A stretch of 64,000 nucleotides of DNA from Charina bottae (lineage: Eukaryota; Chordata; Lepidosauria; Squamata; Charinaidae), in contig JALMGJ010000006.1 of assembly GCA_023362775.1 (NCBI GenBank), positions 58,495,501 to 58,559,500 on the forward strand, written 5' to 3'. Each line of letters starts with the position of its first letter. Positions within the stretch are counted from its first letter, which is position 1. Both the position numbers and the translations under genes were made by a program. The notes under the pieces are model-generated. The model did not search any database. It was not told the origin of the DNA and was given only the letters and a program-made list of their open reading frames with translations. This document shows, piece after piece, positions 11,100-22,240 of this stretch.

Positions 11100-12736
11100 T
11101 GAACCTGTGGAAAAGAAAGTAAGATATAAGAAATCTGGAGAACATCCCATCAGACAAGTCAGGAAAAGTTGCTTCTCTGAAAACTTTTAGCAGTATTTAG
11201 GAGTAAAATAATAAAGATGCTGGATTGAATTGAGACCAAGGTCAAAGTTCCCAGTTGACCACAGACATGAACGACAGCTGTGGGCCAGTCAAAATATTTC
11301 AGTCCAACCTACCTCATAGGTTGTTGTGGTGATAAAATTGAGAGAGACCCCTATCTACACCAGCTTGAGCTCTTAGAGAATAGGAGAACATAACAAACAA
11401 AGGACAACCTGTGACAGAACTGGCTTGCAGCAATAAAAATTGTAAATGTGAATAAGCTCTGCAGTGAAATACGCTTCTACTACTGTAAATTTAATCATTA
11501 AACCCGGCTGAATATGCATAACCCTTTTCTCTTTAGCAATAATACCTTTCATTAGTAGAAACTATGAACATTGTGCAGCTCCTTCAGCTCACCAGGGCCT
11601 CTATTCTCTAAAAGAGGATGGGAAAGAAAACACAGCAATTTGTTGGGAAGTGCATCATAAAGGCTGGGTCTTATGTAACTGAGAAGTGAAAAGGAGAGAA
11701 GAAACAAAAGGAATGTTCAGAAGCAGAGGAAACAATTAACAAGTAATTAAACTACAAAATAGGGGAGAATAGATTTCAATAATTAGATGATCCACAATTC
11801 CATGAAAAATAGTCTACATCCTTCTGTTGAATAACTGTCAGAAGATCAAAAAAGGATGGCTACTTTTTACTTTACTATCTTTACACTTGCAGTCACTGTC
11901 CTAAAAATTGCTCTTAACTGTTTCTTAGCTTCACTGGAAACTCTTCGATTTGTCTCCTGCTCTTCTCAGAAACTTCCTCTTTATAGTCTTTAACTACTTG
12001 CAATAGTTGTACAGGGAGAAACAAACAACCAGTTATATTGGACAGCAAAACTTAGTATCCCTTCTCTCTAAAACAGAGGACAAGTTATTTACATAAATAG
12101 CAAACTTCGCAATTCTTAATTGTATTTCATTATAGATTATAAAACTACATATACACAACTGTATACATTCATTATACTGTACACAAAATCATGTACAGTA
12201 TATCCATATTGATAAATAAGTCCATATTCTTTTACTAATTATATATAATGTTACACAGCAATAACAGAAGCGTATTTATTTTTAACCATATTATAAGAAC
12301 CCCTCCCCATTAATACAATGGGCCCACAAGCAGAAGGTTGAATTGTAAAATATAGAAAGGACTGCATGAAACTATCATTTAATTCAAGTTAAATTATAGT
12401 ATTTAACCTTTACCCCTTTTAGCACTACACAGTTAGGTCTGCATGATTAGAAGTCCAATGATTTTCTAATTGCTGTGTTTCATAGAACTGTAATTTTTGC
12501 ATGGTGATGTACTGTGTTCTTAAAATGCTAAGCAGAGAGACCTAATTCTTCCTAAAGCTTCATGAAGTCTTTGTTGTTTGTGGAAGAGGTCCCCTTGAGC
12601 AGTAATCACAACTAATATGTGAATATTGAGATTGTAGTTGAGAGTTGAATAGAATTTCATGAAGGTCAGAGGACCTCAAGAAAAAATGCAGACATGCATG
12701 TGGAAGGGAATACCATGTTTATATTTATATTTGTAT
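11100..12736. other. intergenic, mostly unique AT-rich DNA
   Basis: An old degenerate tRNA-SINE fragment is visible at about 11275-11420 (CCTACCTCATAGGTTGTTG, followed by CACCAGCTTGAGCTC). The rest shows no gene. Confidence 0.5.
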
Positions 12737-12743
12737 ATAAATG

Positions 12744-14014
12744 TTCAAACTACCGTACAATTGCGCTCATTTCACATGCTAGCAAGGTTATGCTCAAAAT
12801 CCTACAAGCTAGGCTTCAGCAGTATGTGAACCGAGAACTACCAGAAGTGCAAGCTGGGTTTCGAAGAGGCAGAGGAACTAGAGATCAGATTGCCAACATT
12901 CGCTGGATCATGGAAAAAGCAAGAGAGTTCCAGAAAAACATCTACTTCTGCTTCATTGACTACGCTAAAGCCTTTGATTGTGTGGATCACAACAAACTGT
13001 GGCAAATTCTTAAAGAGATGGGAGTACCAGACCACCTTACCTGTCTCCTGAGAAACCTGTATGCGGGTCAAGAAGCAACAGTTAGAACCGGACATGGAAC
13101 AACCGACTGGTTCAAAATTGGGAAAGGAGTACGACAAGGCTGTATATTATCACCCTGCTTATTTAACTTATATGCAGAGTACATCATGAGAAATGCCGGG
13201 CTGGATGAATCACAAGCGGGAGTTAAGATTGCTGGGAGAAATATCAACAACCTCAGATATGCAGACGATACCACCCTAATGGCAGAAAGTGAAGAGGAAC
13301 TAAAGAGCCTCTTGATGAGGGTGAAAGAGGAGAGTGCAAAAGCTGGCTTGAAACTCAACATTAAAAAAACTCAGATCATGGCATCTGGTCCCATCTCTTC
13401 CTGGCAAATAGAAGGGGAAGAAATGGAAGCAGTGACAGGTTTTATTTTCTTGGGCTCCAAGATCACCACAGACGGTGACTGCAGCCATGAAATTAAAAGT
13501 CGCTTGCTCCTTGGGAGGAAAGCTATGGCAAACCTAGACAGCATATTAAAAAGCAGAGACATCACCTTGCTGACAAAGGTCCGTATAGTTATAGCTATGG
13601 TTTTTCCAGTAGTAATGTATGGTTGTGAGAGTTGGACCATAAGGAAGGCTGAGCGCCAAAGAATTGATGCTTTCGAACTGGTGCTGGAGAAGACTCTTAA
13701 GAGTCCCTTGGACTGCAAGGAGGTCAAATAAGTCAATCCTAAAGGAAATCAACCCTGACTGCTCATTGGAAGGACAGATGCTGAAGCTGAAGCTCAAATA
13801 CTTTGGCCACCTAATGCGAAGAGAGGATTCACTGGAAAAGACCCTGATGCTGGGAAAGACTGAAGGCAAAAGGAGAAGGGGACGGCAGAGGATGAGATGG
13901 TTAGATAGCATCACCGATGTAATGAACATGAATTTGAGTAAACTCTGGGTGACAGTGGAGGACAGGAAGGCCTGGCGTGCTATGGTCCATGAGGTCACGA
14001 AGAGTCGGACATGA
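12744..14014 (+). pseudogene. BovB reverse transcriptase, truncated and frameshifted
   Basis: The first frame is open to 13731 and covers the RT palm and thumb; the ORF's nominal start codons upstream lie in flanking DNA. The frame is lost near 13680, where about two bases are missing after FEL. The correct ending continues in the frame 13664-14014 (WCWRRLLRVPWTARRSN to AMVHEVTKSRT). The endonuclease is absent, so it cannot be autonomous. Confidence 0.9.
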
Positions 14015-14048
14015 CTAAACGACTAAACGACTGAACAACAACAACAAA
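12744..14048 (+). mobile_element. RTE-BovB LINE, 5'-truncated, nearly open RT frame
   Basis: A 7-bp duplication ATAAATG (12737-12743 and 14049-14055) bounds a 1.3-kb insertion ending in the BovB tail ACGACTGAACAACAACAACA. The body starts within the RT at SNYRTIALISHASKVM. RT motifs are intact: FIDYAKAFDCVDH, GVRQGCILSPCLFNLY and LRYADDTTLMAESEEE. One frameshift near 13680 separates the last 110 residues. Confidence 0.93.
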
Positions 14049-14055
14049 ATAAATG

Positions 14056-15527
14056 CTAAAAATATCCAATACATGATGGAAGAGACAGCTTGGTTTTAAA
14101 GAGGAACATAGTGGAGTGGCATAATAGAAATATATTTAAATGGAGAGATTTGGTGGGTTAGGGGCATTTCTAGAAAGACATATAGTAGCTGTATTCACAC
14201 AACATACTTGTCTGTTATTATCTCAGCCATAGGTTGCTCAACACAATTTTCTGGATTTGCACAACAGACATGCACAACAGAAACTAATCACAATAATGGC
14301 TGAGTGCATTGAACATACATTGCTAAAATACAGGTCGTTGTGGTTTAGTGTGTCATGCAAACACAGTCTATAAGAATAATATGAAAGCAATTACTGCAAA
14401 GCATAAAACAACATAAAAACAAATAAGCTGGAAACTTCAGAAAGGCAAACTAGTTAGACTAAATGCCAGGCTGGGGATATGCTGTTATTTTGTGGACTAA
14501 ACTCTAACATCTAAAACAAAAATGATTGGATTACATTGGAGTATGTTAAGAGATTTGTGGATCTTCCCTTCTTCATTTTGCATATAGCAGAAGAAAAGTG
14601 GGTAGACAATAAAGAAATGGTTCGAATCATAGATGGAGTTAAGTCTGAAAGCAGTTGCAGTGTTCTAGTCCAAATGCTTAATTATATTATGTATGTTCTT
14701 AACTGCATGATTTAGTCACTTTGGAGCTGGAAGATGAGACAGTACCATCTCCTTAGAAATTCAGTAGCTATATTAACTTAAATCTCTCTATATTCCTGGT
14801 GAATGAGAGATACATTGATTGTGATTTAATAATGATTTGCAGGCTCACTTAACAGCCAGAAAAACAGACACATTAATATAGAAAGATAATCTGATCAGCA
14901 GTAACCCATGTAGTTTTGTGGTTATTAAATGTGCCATACAGGCTTTATGTTTGAAAGGCTGTAATTTAAAAAAATACCCTCTGCACAGAATTATACCTTC
15001 AATGAATCAAACAGTGGTCTAAGAATAAGCTGCCTACAGCCAGCATTAGAGTTCATGCTATTGAATATCCACTGCTGCCACCACCAGTCTGTTCCTGTTG
15101 AGAAAGCAGGTCTGTAGGTAGCTTGAAACAGCCAAACCGAAGAATTTGATGCATATAGACAGACCCATGACCAGTCATCATTTTCACTCTCCAGAGAAGA
15201 ATGGTAGCAGAGGAAGCTCAATGAAAAAGGTGGTGGGAGTAGGATTCCTATCTCCACCAAGGAAGTAAAAGAAGAGGGCCTTGACTAGACCTGGTGCCTG
15301 CCAGGGTAACTGCAGCTCCAAATTTGGCCCAAATATGTCAATCAAAAGCCTGTATCTGCAAGGTTACCCTCTTGTAAAACTCATGGGATATACTGTATAT
15401 TTACCCTTGAACCCTGACCTTTTCTCTCTCTTTCACTCACCATCACCACTCCTCCATCAATAGTATTGACTTAGGTCTCAGTGGACCTTGTGATTGTAAC
15501 TTGAAATTGGCTTTTATCTGGCAGATC
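14056..15527. other. intergenic, old repeats only
   Basis: Degenerate dispersed-repeat traces occur around 14200-14380 (GTTGTGGTTTAGTGTG and similar). No supported ORF. Confidence 0.45.
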
Positions 15528-15535
15528 AGCTAAGG

Positions 15536-15827
15536 CAGGGGTGGGGAACCTTTTTTCTGCCAAGGGCCATTTGGATATTTATAACCTGGGACTGGGGTGG
15601 GTGAGGGGCGGGGTTTCTGGGATTTCCGCGGACTGGGGGCTGGAGTTTGCGGGCGGGAGCCAATCACAAGCACTGGGGGGTGGGGTTTGCGGGCGGGAGC
15701 CAATCACGTGGAAGGGGCGGGGTTTGCGGGCGGGAGCCCCGCGGGCCTTAGGCGAGAGCCCCGCGGGCCTTAGGCGGGAGCCCCGCGGGTCTTATACGGC
15801 CCACGGGCCTGATGTTGCCCACCCCTA
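15536..15827. mobile_element. non-autonomous hAT element, GC-rich, 292 bp
   Basis: The 8-bp duplication AGCTAAGG lies at 15528-15535 and 15828-15835. The termini are CAGGGGTGGGGAACC and, in reverse, TAGGGGTGGGCAAC. The interior repeats a GGCGGGGTTTGCGGGCGGGAG unit also found in the 2.3-kb element at 61078, so the two are related families. Confidence 0.88.
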
Positions 15828-15835
15828 AGCTAAGG

Positions 15836-16794
15836 CATCCAGTATGGATGTGAACCATTTTAATCTGAGTGAAAAGAAACATCCAGGAGGGCCTTCATTC
15901 TTCTTCTAATGTGCTTTTCTATGACGGTGAGATAGGGAACATCTTTGGCAAGATGGCAATGTTCTTATCTCTATATTTGCAAAAATGATGGTCACATAAT
16001 CTTGCAAGTGGTCCTGTTGAGAATGCAAAGTCTAATTGGCGCTGGATAGAGTATATCTTTAGGCTTGGGGTGCCAGGTCTTACAAAAATAAATCTATGAA
16101 AGGAATGTGTACGTGTGCAACGGCCTGAAACAGTCCAAATCAATTAGCCTTCACAGTTCAGTTGCTGTATATAATATAAAAAGAAAGATCTGAAGAGAAT
16201 AAAATTTTCCTATAGCAGTCAAAAGCAGAAATCTCAGAGGAATAAATGATAATAATTATCATGAAATTATCATGACTGTCTGCTTAATGCTGAAAAATTA
16301 ACAAGGGGTATGAATTCAAAAGAGCTGTAAATGAGGAATAATGGATTGTCCCTTCTCCAAACAAGATAGCTGTTCCTCAGAAAAACTAATGTATAATTAA
16401 ACCAGGAACTGTTGCTGGTATTATTCTGTGATCTGCCAAGATATCTCAGTAGCTCTGAAACATTACTAGTAAGTGGCACAGGCCCTTTTTTACAGAATGG
16501 GTTCGCTGCGTGTTTTCTGTCTTTCCACAATGCAGGCCAACAACTGAGAAAGTAAATATAAGTAAATATAACTGAAGAAAATACACCGTGAAAGAATGTA
16601 ATGCTCCCTCAACAACCAACTCCCTTTCCAGAAACAAAAGGATGTTGAGCGGTCTGATCAAAAATTAACTTTTGTATCAACAACTCACTGTAATATGTGG
16701 TAATAAATGCCCTCTTAACTGCTTTAGTTTACCATTGAAGAGTTCCCCTTACATTTTTTAAATATAGAAGCTAGCCACTGTTAGAATTCCAGCA
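15836..16794. other. intergenic, no gene seen
   Basis: AT-rich DNA without recognised elements. Small ORFs on the minus strand are unsupported. Confidence 0.5.
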
Positions 16795-17660
16795 TTTAAG
16801 GATGCAAAAAAGTTATATTTATTACCCTGCCTTTCTGTTTGTACTAAAAAAAAAAAATCAAGGCGGCTTACAACAATTAAAAAAAAATTAGAGTATAAAA
16901 AACAACAGTAAAATCAATGTAATTAAAATCAAAATAAAGAAAATTAAGTCACTAACTTTAATATAATCAACTGTTAAAACCTAGATGAAAAAAGCATAAG
17001 TCTTAAATATCAGGATGATGGGTATTTCTGCCACCTACCTTCGTAAGTAACCAGGTTAGTTCACAGTAGGAGAGGCAGACCTTTAAATAATCTACTCCAA
17101 GCCTTTTAGGGCTTTGAAGTCAACACCAGTGCCTTAAACTGTGCCTGGTAGGAAACTGGCAGCCAGGGCAATGTACCATTTAGCAGCCTGGCTGCTACAT
17201 TTTGCATTGGTTACAATTTAAGGGGGCGTGGTGGCTCAGCGGGTAAGACGCCAGTTCGAAGGTTCGAATTCCTAGTCCCCCATGACGGAGTGAGCTCCCG
17301 CACTAGCCCCAGCTTTTGCCAACCTAGCAATCTGAAAGCATGCAAATGCAAGTAGATTAATAGGTACAACTTCAGTGGGTAGGTAACAGCGTTCCGTGTG
17401 CGTCATACCGGCCACATGACCGTGGAAGCGTCTTTGGACAACGCTGGCTCTTCGGCTAACAAACGGAGATGAGCACCGGCCCCTAGAGTCGGAAACGACG
17501 GCACAAATGTGGGGGGGGACACCTTTACCTTTTACAATTTCTAGTCACTTTTAAAATGGTGCCCCACAGAAAGCGTGTAGCAGTAGTCAAGTTGCTCTCT
17601 AACTAAGGCATGAGTCACTAAGTCCAACTAGTTCAGGAAAGGTCATAGTTGGAATACTAG
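16795..17660 (-). mobile_element. old L2/CR1-like LINE fragment split by a SINE
   Basis: On the minus strand this ends in a 3' region resembling LINE tails of this window (CAAGGCGGCTTACAACAATT on the plus strand). Upstream pieces at 17050-17210 and 17541-17650 resemble the C-terminal coding part in decayed form. A SINE interrupts it at 17220-17531. No frame is open. Confidence 0.5.
17220..17531 (+). mobile_element. tRNA-derived SINE with BovB-like tail, copy 3
   Basis: Plus orientation. The head GGGGGCGTGGTGGCTCAGCGG carries box A and GGTTCGAATTCC is box B. It ends in GAGTCGGAAACGAC and ACCTTTACC. The target duplication TTACAATTT occurs at 17211-17219 and 17532-17540. Confidence 0.88.
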
Positions 17661-17799
17661 GTTGTGGTTGTGCAAATCTGCTCCTTACCAAGGCTTCCAT
17701 CTGCAAATCTAATGACAGCTATGGAAAATGAAGTACTTTCAAACTTCAAATCCAAATCCATCTTCTGCACCAGTTGTGCTTCTTCTGAATTGGGAGGCT

Positions 17800-17952
17800 C
17801 TGCTTACAGTCTCAACTCCCAGAATTCAGTTCAGTTCAGTTCAGTTCAATTCAATTCAATTCAATTCAATTCAATTCAATTCAATTCAATTCAATTCAAT
17901 TCAGGGAGTTGAAGTCCACATATCTTAAACTTGCCAAGGTTGAGAAACACTG
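17800..17952. mobile_element. partial hAT-like element carrying a TTCAA microsatellite
   Basis: The right end reads CCAAGGTTGAGAAACACTG, the reverse of a common hAT terminus. AACTCCCAGAATTC and GGGAGTTGAAGTCC on either side form internal inverted sequence. A (TTCAG)4(TTCAA)~11 array has expanded at 17825-17904. The left terminus is not visible. Confidence 0.5.
17825..17904. repeat. (TTCAG)n(TTCAA)n microsatellite
   Basis: Four TTCAG units are followed by about eleven TTCAA units, nearly pure. The apparent ORF across it (NSIQF repeats) is an artefact. Confidence 0.95.
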
Positions 17953-17984
17953 GAAGAGGTATGTACTAGCTTAACTATCTTCTC

Positions 17985-18480
17985 TTCTTGGCGATCACTT
18001 GTAGCCGAGTAAGATTGTCTTCCAGGGGTAAAATCTTAACAGTGGATCCATAAGTGGTTGTAAAGGCCAATTCTGGATCCGCACAACCTCCCACAATGAG
18101 GGCATAGGTGGAAGACGGTCACGATGAGGGTTTGCTTGACGTGCCTTCCTCTTAGCTCGTTTCTCCCTTTCGCCCTGTACGCGTGCTTTTTCAAAGTCCA
18201 TAGCGCATTTAATAAAGGCTGACATCCAATTGAAACGCTCATGAGTTAGGGCTTCCCAGTTCTCAGTGCTGATATTATTATTTTTTTTAATTAGCTTTGC
18301 GAACATGTTTAAATCTCTTTTGCTGTCCACCAATATTCCGTTTTCCATTCTTAAGTTGGGAGTAAAGTAGCTGCTTTGGAAGACGATGGTCAGGCATTCG
18401 AACAACATGGCCGGTCCAGCGAAGTTGATGTTGGATGAACATTGTTTCAACGCCGGTGGTCTTCACTTCTTCCAATACGC
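17985..18480 (-). mobile_element. RTE-like LINE 3' fragment with zinc-finger end
   Basis: Minus-strand pieces in shifting frames read HQLRWTGHVVRMPDHRLPKQ, then EREKRAKRKARQANP, then CPHCGRLCGSRIGLYNHLWIH, a C2H2-like finger. This order is the C-terminus of a class of non-LTR retrotransposon polyproteins in animals. It is distinct from BovB. Frameshifts show decay. Confidence 0.6.
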
Positions 18481-19480
18481 TAACATTAGTCCGCCTATCT
18501 TCCCAAGTAATTTGGCTAGCTTAACTATAACCATGATTACACCTGACCTGATCACATACATTGTCACATCATGATCATATGTAACAGAGCAGCAAGGGAC
18601 TGTAACTCAGCTAACTTACCTTATGGATACACCCTTTTTGGGGATCGATAGGCTATTGTGAGGTTTTATTGGATACATAAACATTACTTTAAAACTTTAT
18701 CAGAGTTCATCTTCTCTGATCCTGACGAGGAGTTGCTCCAAAGTGCACTGACTTTATGCTTTTGACTATAACTAACATAACATCCTGCATAGAGCATATC
18801 ATCTTAAAGTAATTTTTCTATATTATCAGTATAAAGTGATCTGTAGTGTTTGTGCTTATCTTCGTGCATCAACATTCAGCAAATAGATGTAGTACTCACA
18901 CATATTTCTTGAAAGAATAATTTCTGGTCATAACCAAAACTGTCTGGCAGTTAGTTCAAACCACTATTTGAATTTAAGTCCTACACTATGGCTGTTTGGG
19001 TTTTTATGTGCACCCCCCCCCCCCATACCCATCTGTAGTAGCACTAACAAAGCACCATGGATTATTTTCCACATTAGACTGATTTTTTTAAAAAAAGCCA
19101 GGAAGTTAGAACCAAAATGTCAGCCTTGCAGCTTTCTTTGTGGCAGCCGGAAGGATTAGAAAAAAGTTGTCACATAGGAAGTTGTGCTAAGTCACCAAGG
19201 GTCAGTCATGTATAAAAAGACCATAGAATCTACTAGGTTCAGCAACAGAAGTTCCTAATCCAATGCTGGCCAGTTGGTAGAATTTTGCCTTCAAGTTAAA
19301 TCTGATGTGCCCAAAACAACTTTAGTGCCATATATTTTAATGGTGAACCATTAAAATATATGGCACTAAAGGAATTCCAGGGAACCAAACTAACCAAAGA
19401 TTTGATAAAATAAAAGTCTAACATTTGAAACAAAAAGTTAAATGTATCATTCCAGAACTTTTAATTTTTGCAGCTATATA
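18481..19480. other. intergenic, contains a perfect palindrome
   Basis: AT-rich DNA without genes, with a poly(C) run at 19012-19023. The 50-bp perfect inverted repeat at 19321-19370 is listed separately. Confidence 0.5.
19321..19370. repeat. perfect 50-bp palindrome
   Basis: Arms of 24 bp, starting TTTAGTGCCATATATTTTAA, pair without mismatch around a 2-nt loop. Such perfection implies recent origin, a selected structure, or an assembly artefact. Confidence 0.9.
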
Positions 19481-19484
19481 TATA

Positions 19485-21025
19485 TTTCTAACTTATATCA
19501 CCGCCCATCTCCCCCCATTTCCAGAGGGGACTCTGGGCGGTTTACACAAAGCCAGCAATTAAAACATATAAAATTTATAAAATACAGTACATAAATTAAT
19601 TAAATATATAAGACCCAAGAGGCTCTGATGTTAGGTTTTAAAAGAACTCTACGGAGCAAGCCAACCCCAAGAGGAGCTATTACTCCCCCCATCCCAAGAG
19701 AGGTGACAGAGCCAGGTCTTCAGTTGTTTCCGGAAGGTCATAAGTGTGGGGGCTTGCCTCACCTCCAGGGGCAGAATATTCCAGAGGGCGGGTGCCACTG
19801 CCAATAAGGCCCGCCTCCTGGACCCCGTCAGATGGAATTCTCTTGTAGACGGGGTCCGCAGCAAGCCCTCTCTGCATAACCGGGTGGAGCGGGTCGATGC
19901 TCTGGGGATGAGGCGGTCCTTTAGGTAACCTGGTCCCATGCCATGTAGGGCTTTAAAGGTGACAACCAACACCTTGAATTGGACCCGGAAGCAAACCGGT
20001 AACCAATGCAGCTCATGCAGCAGAAGTGTCACATGTGCCGACCTTGGGGCACCCATAACTGCGCGCGCAGCCGCATTCTGGACCTGTTGAAGCTTCCGGA
20101 TACTCTTCAAGGGTAGCCCCATGTAGAGTGCATTGCAATAGTCTATATGGGAGATGACCAGGGCATGAGTGACTGTACGGAGGGCATCTCGGTCCAGGAA
20201 AGGGCGTAGCTGGCGCACAACTCGAAGTTGTACAAATGCCCTTCTGGCCACGGCTGCCACCTGCTCTTCAAGCAGGAGTCGTGAGTCCAGAAGGACACCC
20301 AGGTTCCGCACTTTGTCTGAACGGGGTAGTGCCACCCCGTCCAGATCTAAAGTTGACAATTCCCTGGATCTCGAGGCACCATCAATCCACAGCCACTCCG
20401 TCTTACCAGGGTTCAGCTGAAGCCTGTTGTTCCCCATTCAGGCCCCCACAGCCTTCAGACACTGAGAAAAGGCAGCCACTGCATCACTTAACTCACCCGG
20501 GATGGAGATATATAGTTGAGTATCATCAGCATATTGATGATACCTCATCCCGTGTTGGTGGATGATCTCACCCAGCGGTTTCATGTAGATATTAAATAGG
20601 AGAGGGGAGAGAACCGAACCCTGCGGCACCCCACAAAGTAGGGGCCGAGGGTCGGACCTCTCATCTCCTATTACCACCGATTGGGATCGGCCCTGGAGGA
20701 AGGAGGTGAACCAGCGTAAAACCATGCCGCCCACCCCCAACTCCCTAAGCCGTCCCAAAAGGATACCATGGTCGATGGTATCGAAAGCCGCTGAGAGGTC
20801 AAGAAGAGCCAGGATGGATGCACTGCCTCCATCCCGCGCTCGCCAGAGATCATCAGTAAGTGCGACCAATGCAGTTTCTACCCCATATCCCGGCCTGAAT
20901 CCTGACTGAAAGGGGTCTAGATAATCCGTATCATCCAGAATCCTCTGGAGCTGTAATGCCACCACTTTCTCAACCACCTTCCCCAAAAAGGGGAGGTGGG
21001 AGACAGGACGAAAGTTATCCAACAC
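19485..21025 (-). mobile_element. L2-like LINE, 5'-truncated, with 3' end
   Basis: Minus-strand element beginning within the RT (LDNFRPVSHLPFLGKVVEKV) and ending at a 3' tail carrying GGGCGGTGATATA-type sequence and A/T repeats near 19485. The 3' hairpin-like CCGCCCATCTCCCC with GGGACTCTGGGCGG is shared by all L2-like copies in the window. Confidence 0.85.
19649..21025 (-). pseudogene. L2-like reverse transcriptase, single nonsense codon
   Basis: RT motifs are in order: LALLDLSAAFDTIDH, GVPQGSVLSPLLFNIYM and the catalytic YHQYADDTQLYIS. They are followed by thumb and C-terminal conserved blocks (DYCNALYMGLP, QNAAARAVMGAPR, FKALHGMGPGYL). A single TGA at about 20437, between residues VGA and MGNN, interrupts an otherwise open frame of about 458 codons; TGG (Trp) is the likely original codon. 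The N-terminal half and endonuclease are missing through 5' truncation. Confidence 0.85.
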
Positions 21026-22123
21026 TGTTGGATATTGATTGAATTGGGTTGAAATGTTTTTATAGTTAGAGATACAGTATCATGTGCAAAATAAGTTTAT
21101 TTGTTTTAGAAAATACATATCAGGGTCTTTCTTGCCTTAACTATTAGTTGTAACCATTATTAGTTGTAACCATAGTTACAAGCAAGCTAGAGGTTTAGAT
21201 CTTACTTTGTTAGAATGCATAATATAAACTGCATTTTACAAAGCAACATTTCTCAAATAGTTAAACCTTCCAAATCTGCTTCCAAAGTCTGGAGAACCCT
21301 GAGCAGACTTGGGGGGTATTTGGCAGGGCAAAGGGCAAGTCCAGCTCATCATTATCTGCTTTCAACCATAAATTCTCTAATCAAGATTTTACAAGCAGCT
21401 CCCATTATCCACAATAGCCTGTCTTTGCACTGGCAACAGCTGAACAAGAAGACAAGGCAAAGTCTTTTATCGCCCTTGGTATTTCAGAACATTCTTAGTG
21501 AAAATGCAACTAAGCCATGGAAACTTGACATATGTAGCAAATGCACATGTAACAATTAAGAAAGTTTCATTCCAAAACAATAAAGCTTAAAAGTTTTTCA
21601 AAATGATTTTCATTTTGTCTCTTTGGCTTCTTTGTGAACAATACTTTGGGAGAGCAGAACAAGTGTTTGAGGAACATTTTTATACCTATTTATTGCAGAC
21701 ATAGCTAAAAATCTCCTGAAATGAGAGAAAACCATACAAGTGCCATGACCACAGGAAGATTAAATAACTAGTTGAACCTGTTACTACAGAATAGTTGCTC
21801 CAAATATTCCCTTTGTTAATTTCATGTTTCAATAATTTATCCACTTCAGAAAATCTTGCTTTCTGGAAGAGAACGCTTGTTGGAAATATTTTTTTGTTTG
21901 AATCCACACGAGAACATGGTTTCTTATTCAGGCTCTAGGCTTGCTTTGTTGAGATTATTCTGCTCCAAACCTCACTCTTTTTCTCCCCACACAGAATATT
22001 ATCAACTCTGACCTGCTGAATTCGAGAGAATAGCAATAGTCTAGGAAAAGATTTGTGTTTTGGATGGAGGACAAAGAATTACAATAAGAAGATTTGGAGG
22101 ATATATTGTTAAAGTTGTCCTCT

Positions 22124-22154
<31 letters not shown>

Positions 22155-22240
22155 GCTGCTACTGCTGCTACTGCTACTACTACTGGGCAGGTTTATTACC
22201 AATCACTTTATGCTTCTGAAAGCTGTAGCTTATCACCAAA
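21026..22240. other. intergenic with a CTA microsatellite
   Basis: No supported gene. A TAC/CTA trinucleotide repeat with CTG interruptions lies at 22125-22186; the poly-Leu ORF over it is not real. Confidence 0.55.
22125..22186. repeat. (CTA/CTG)n microsatellite
   Basis: Imperfect trinucleotide array of about 20 units, located just upstream of LINE sequence beginning near 22255. Confidence 0.9.

Noticed and set aside
8696..14014. two neighbouring BovB ORF sets as parts of one element
   Set aside because: Each has its own target-site duplication (TAAGTATTAAC and ATAAATG), so they are independent insertions.
17664..17928. ORFs with repeated QFNSI residues
   Set aside because: Translation of the TTCAG/TTCAA microsatellite.
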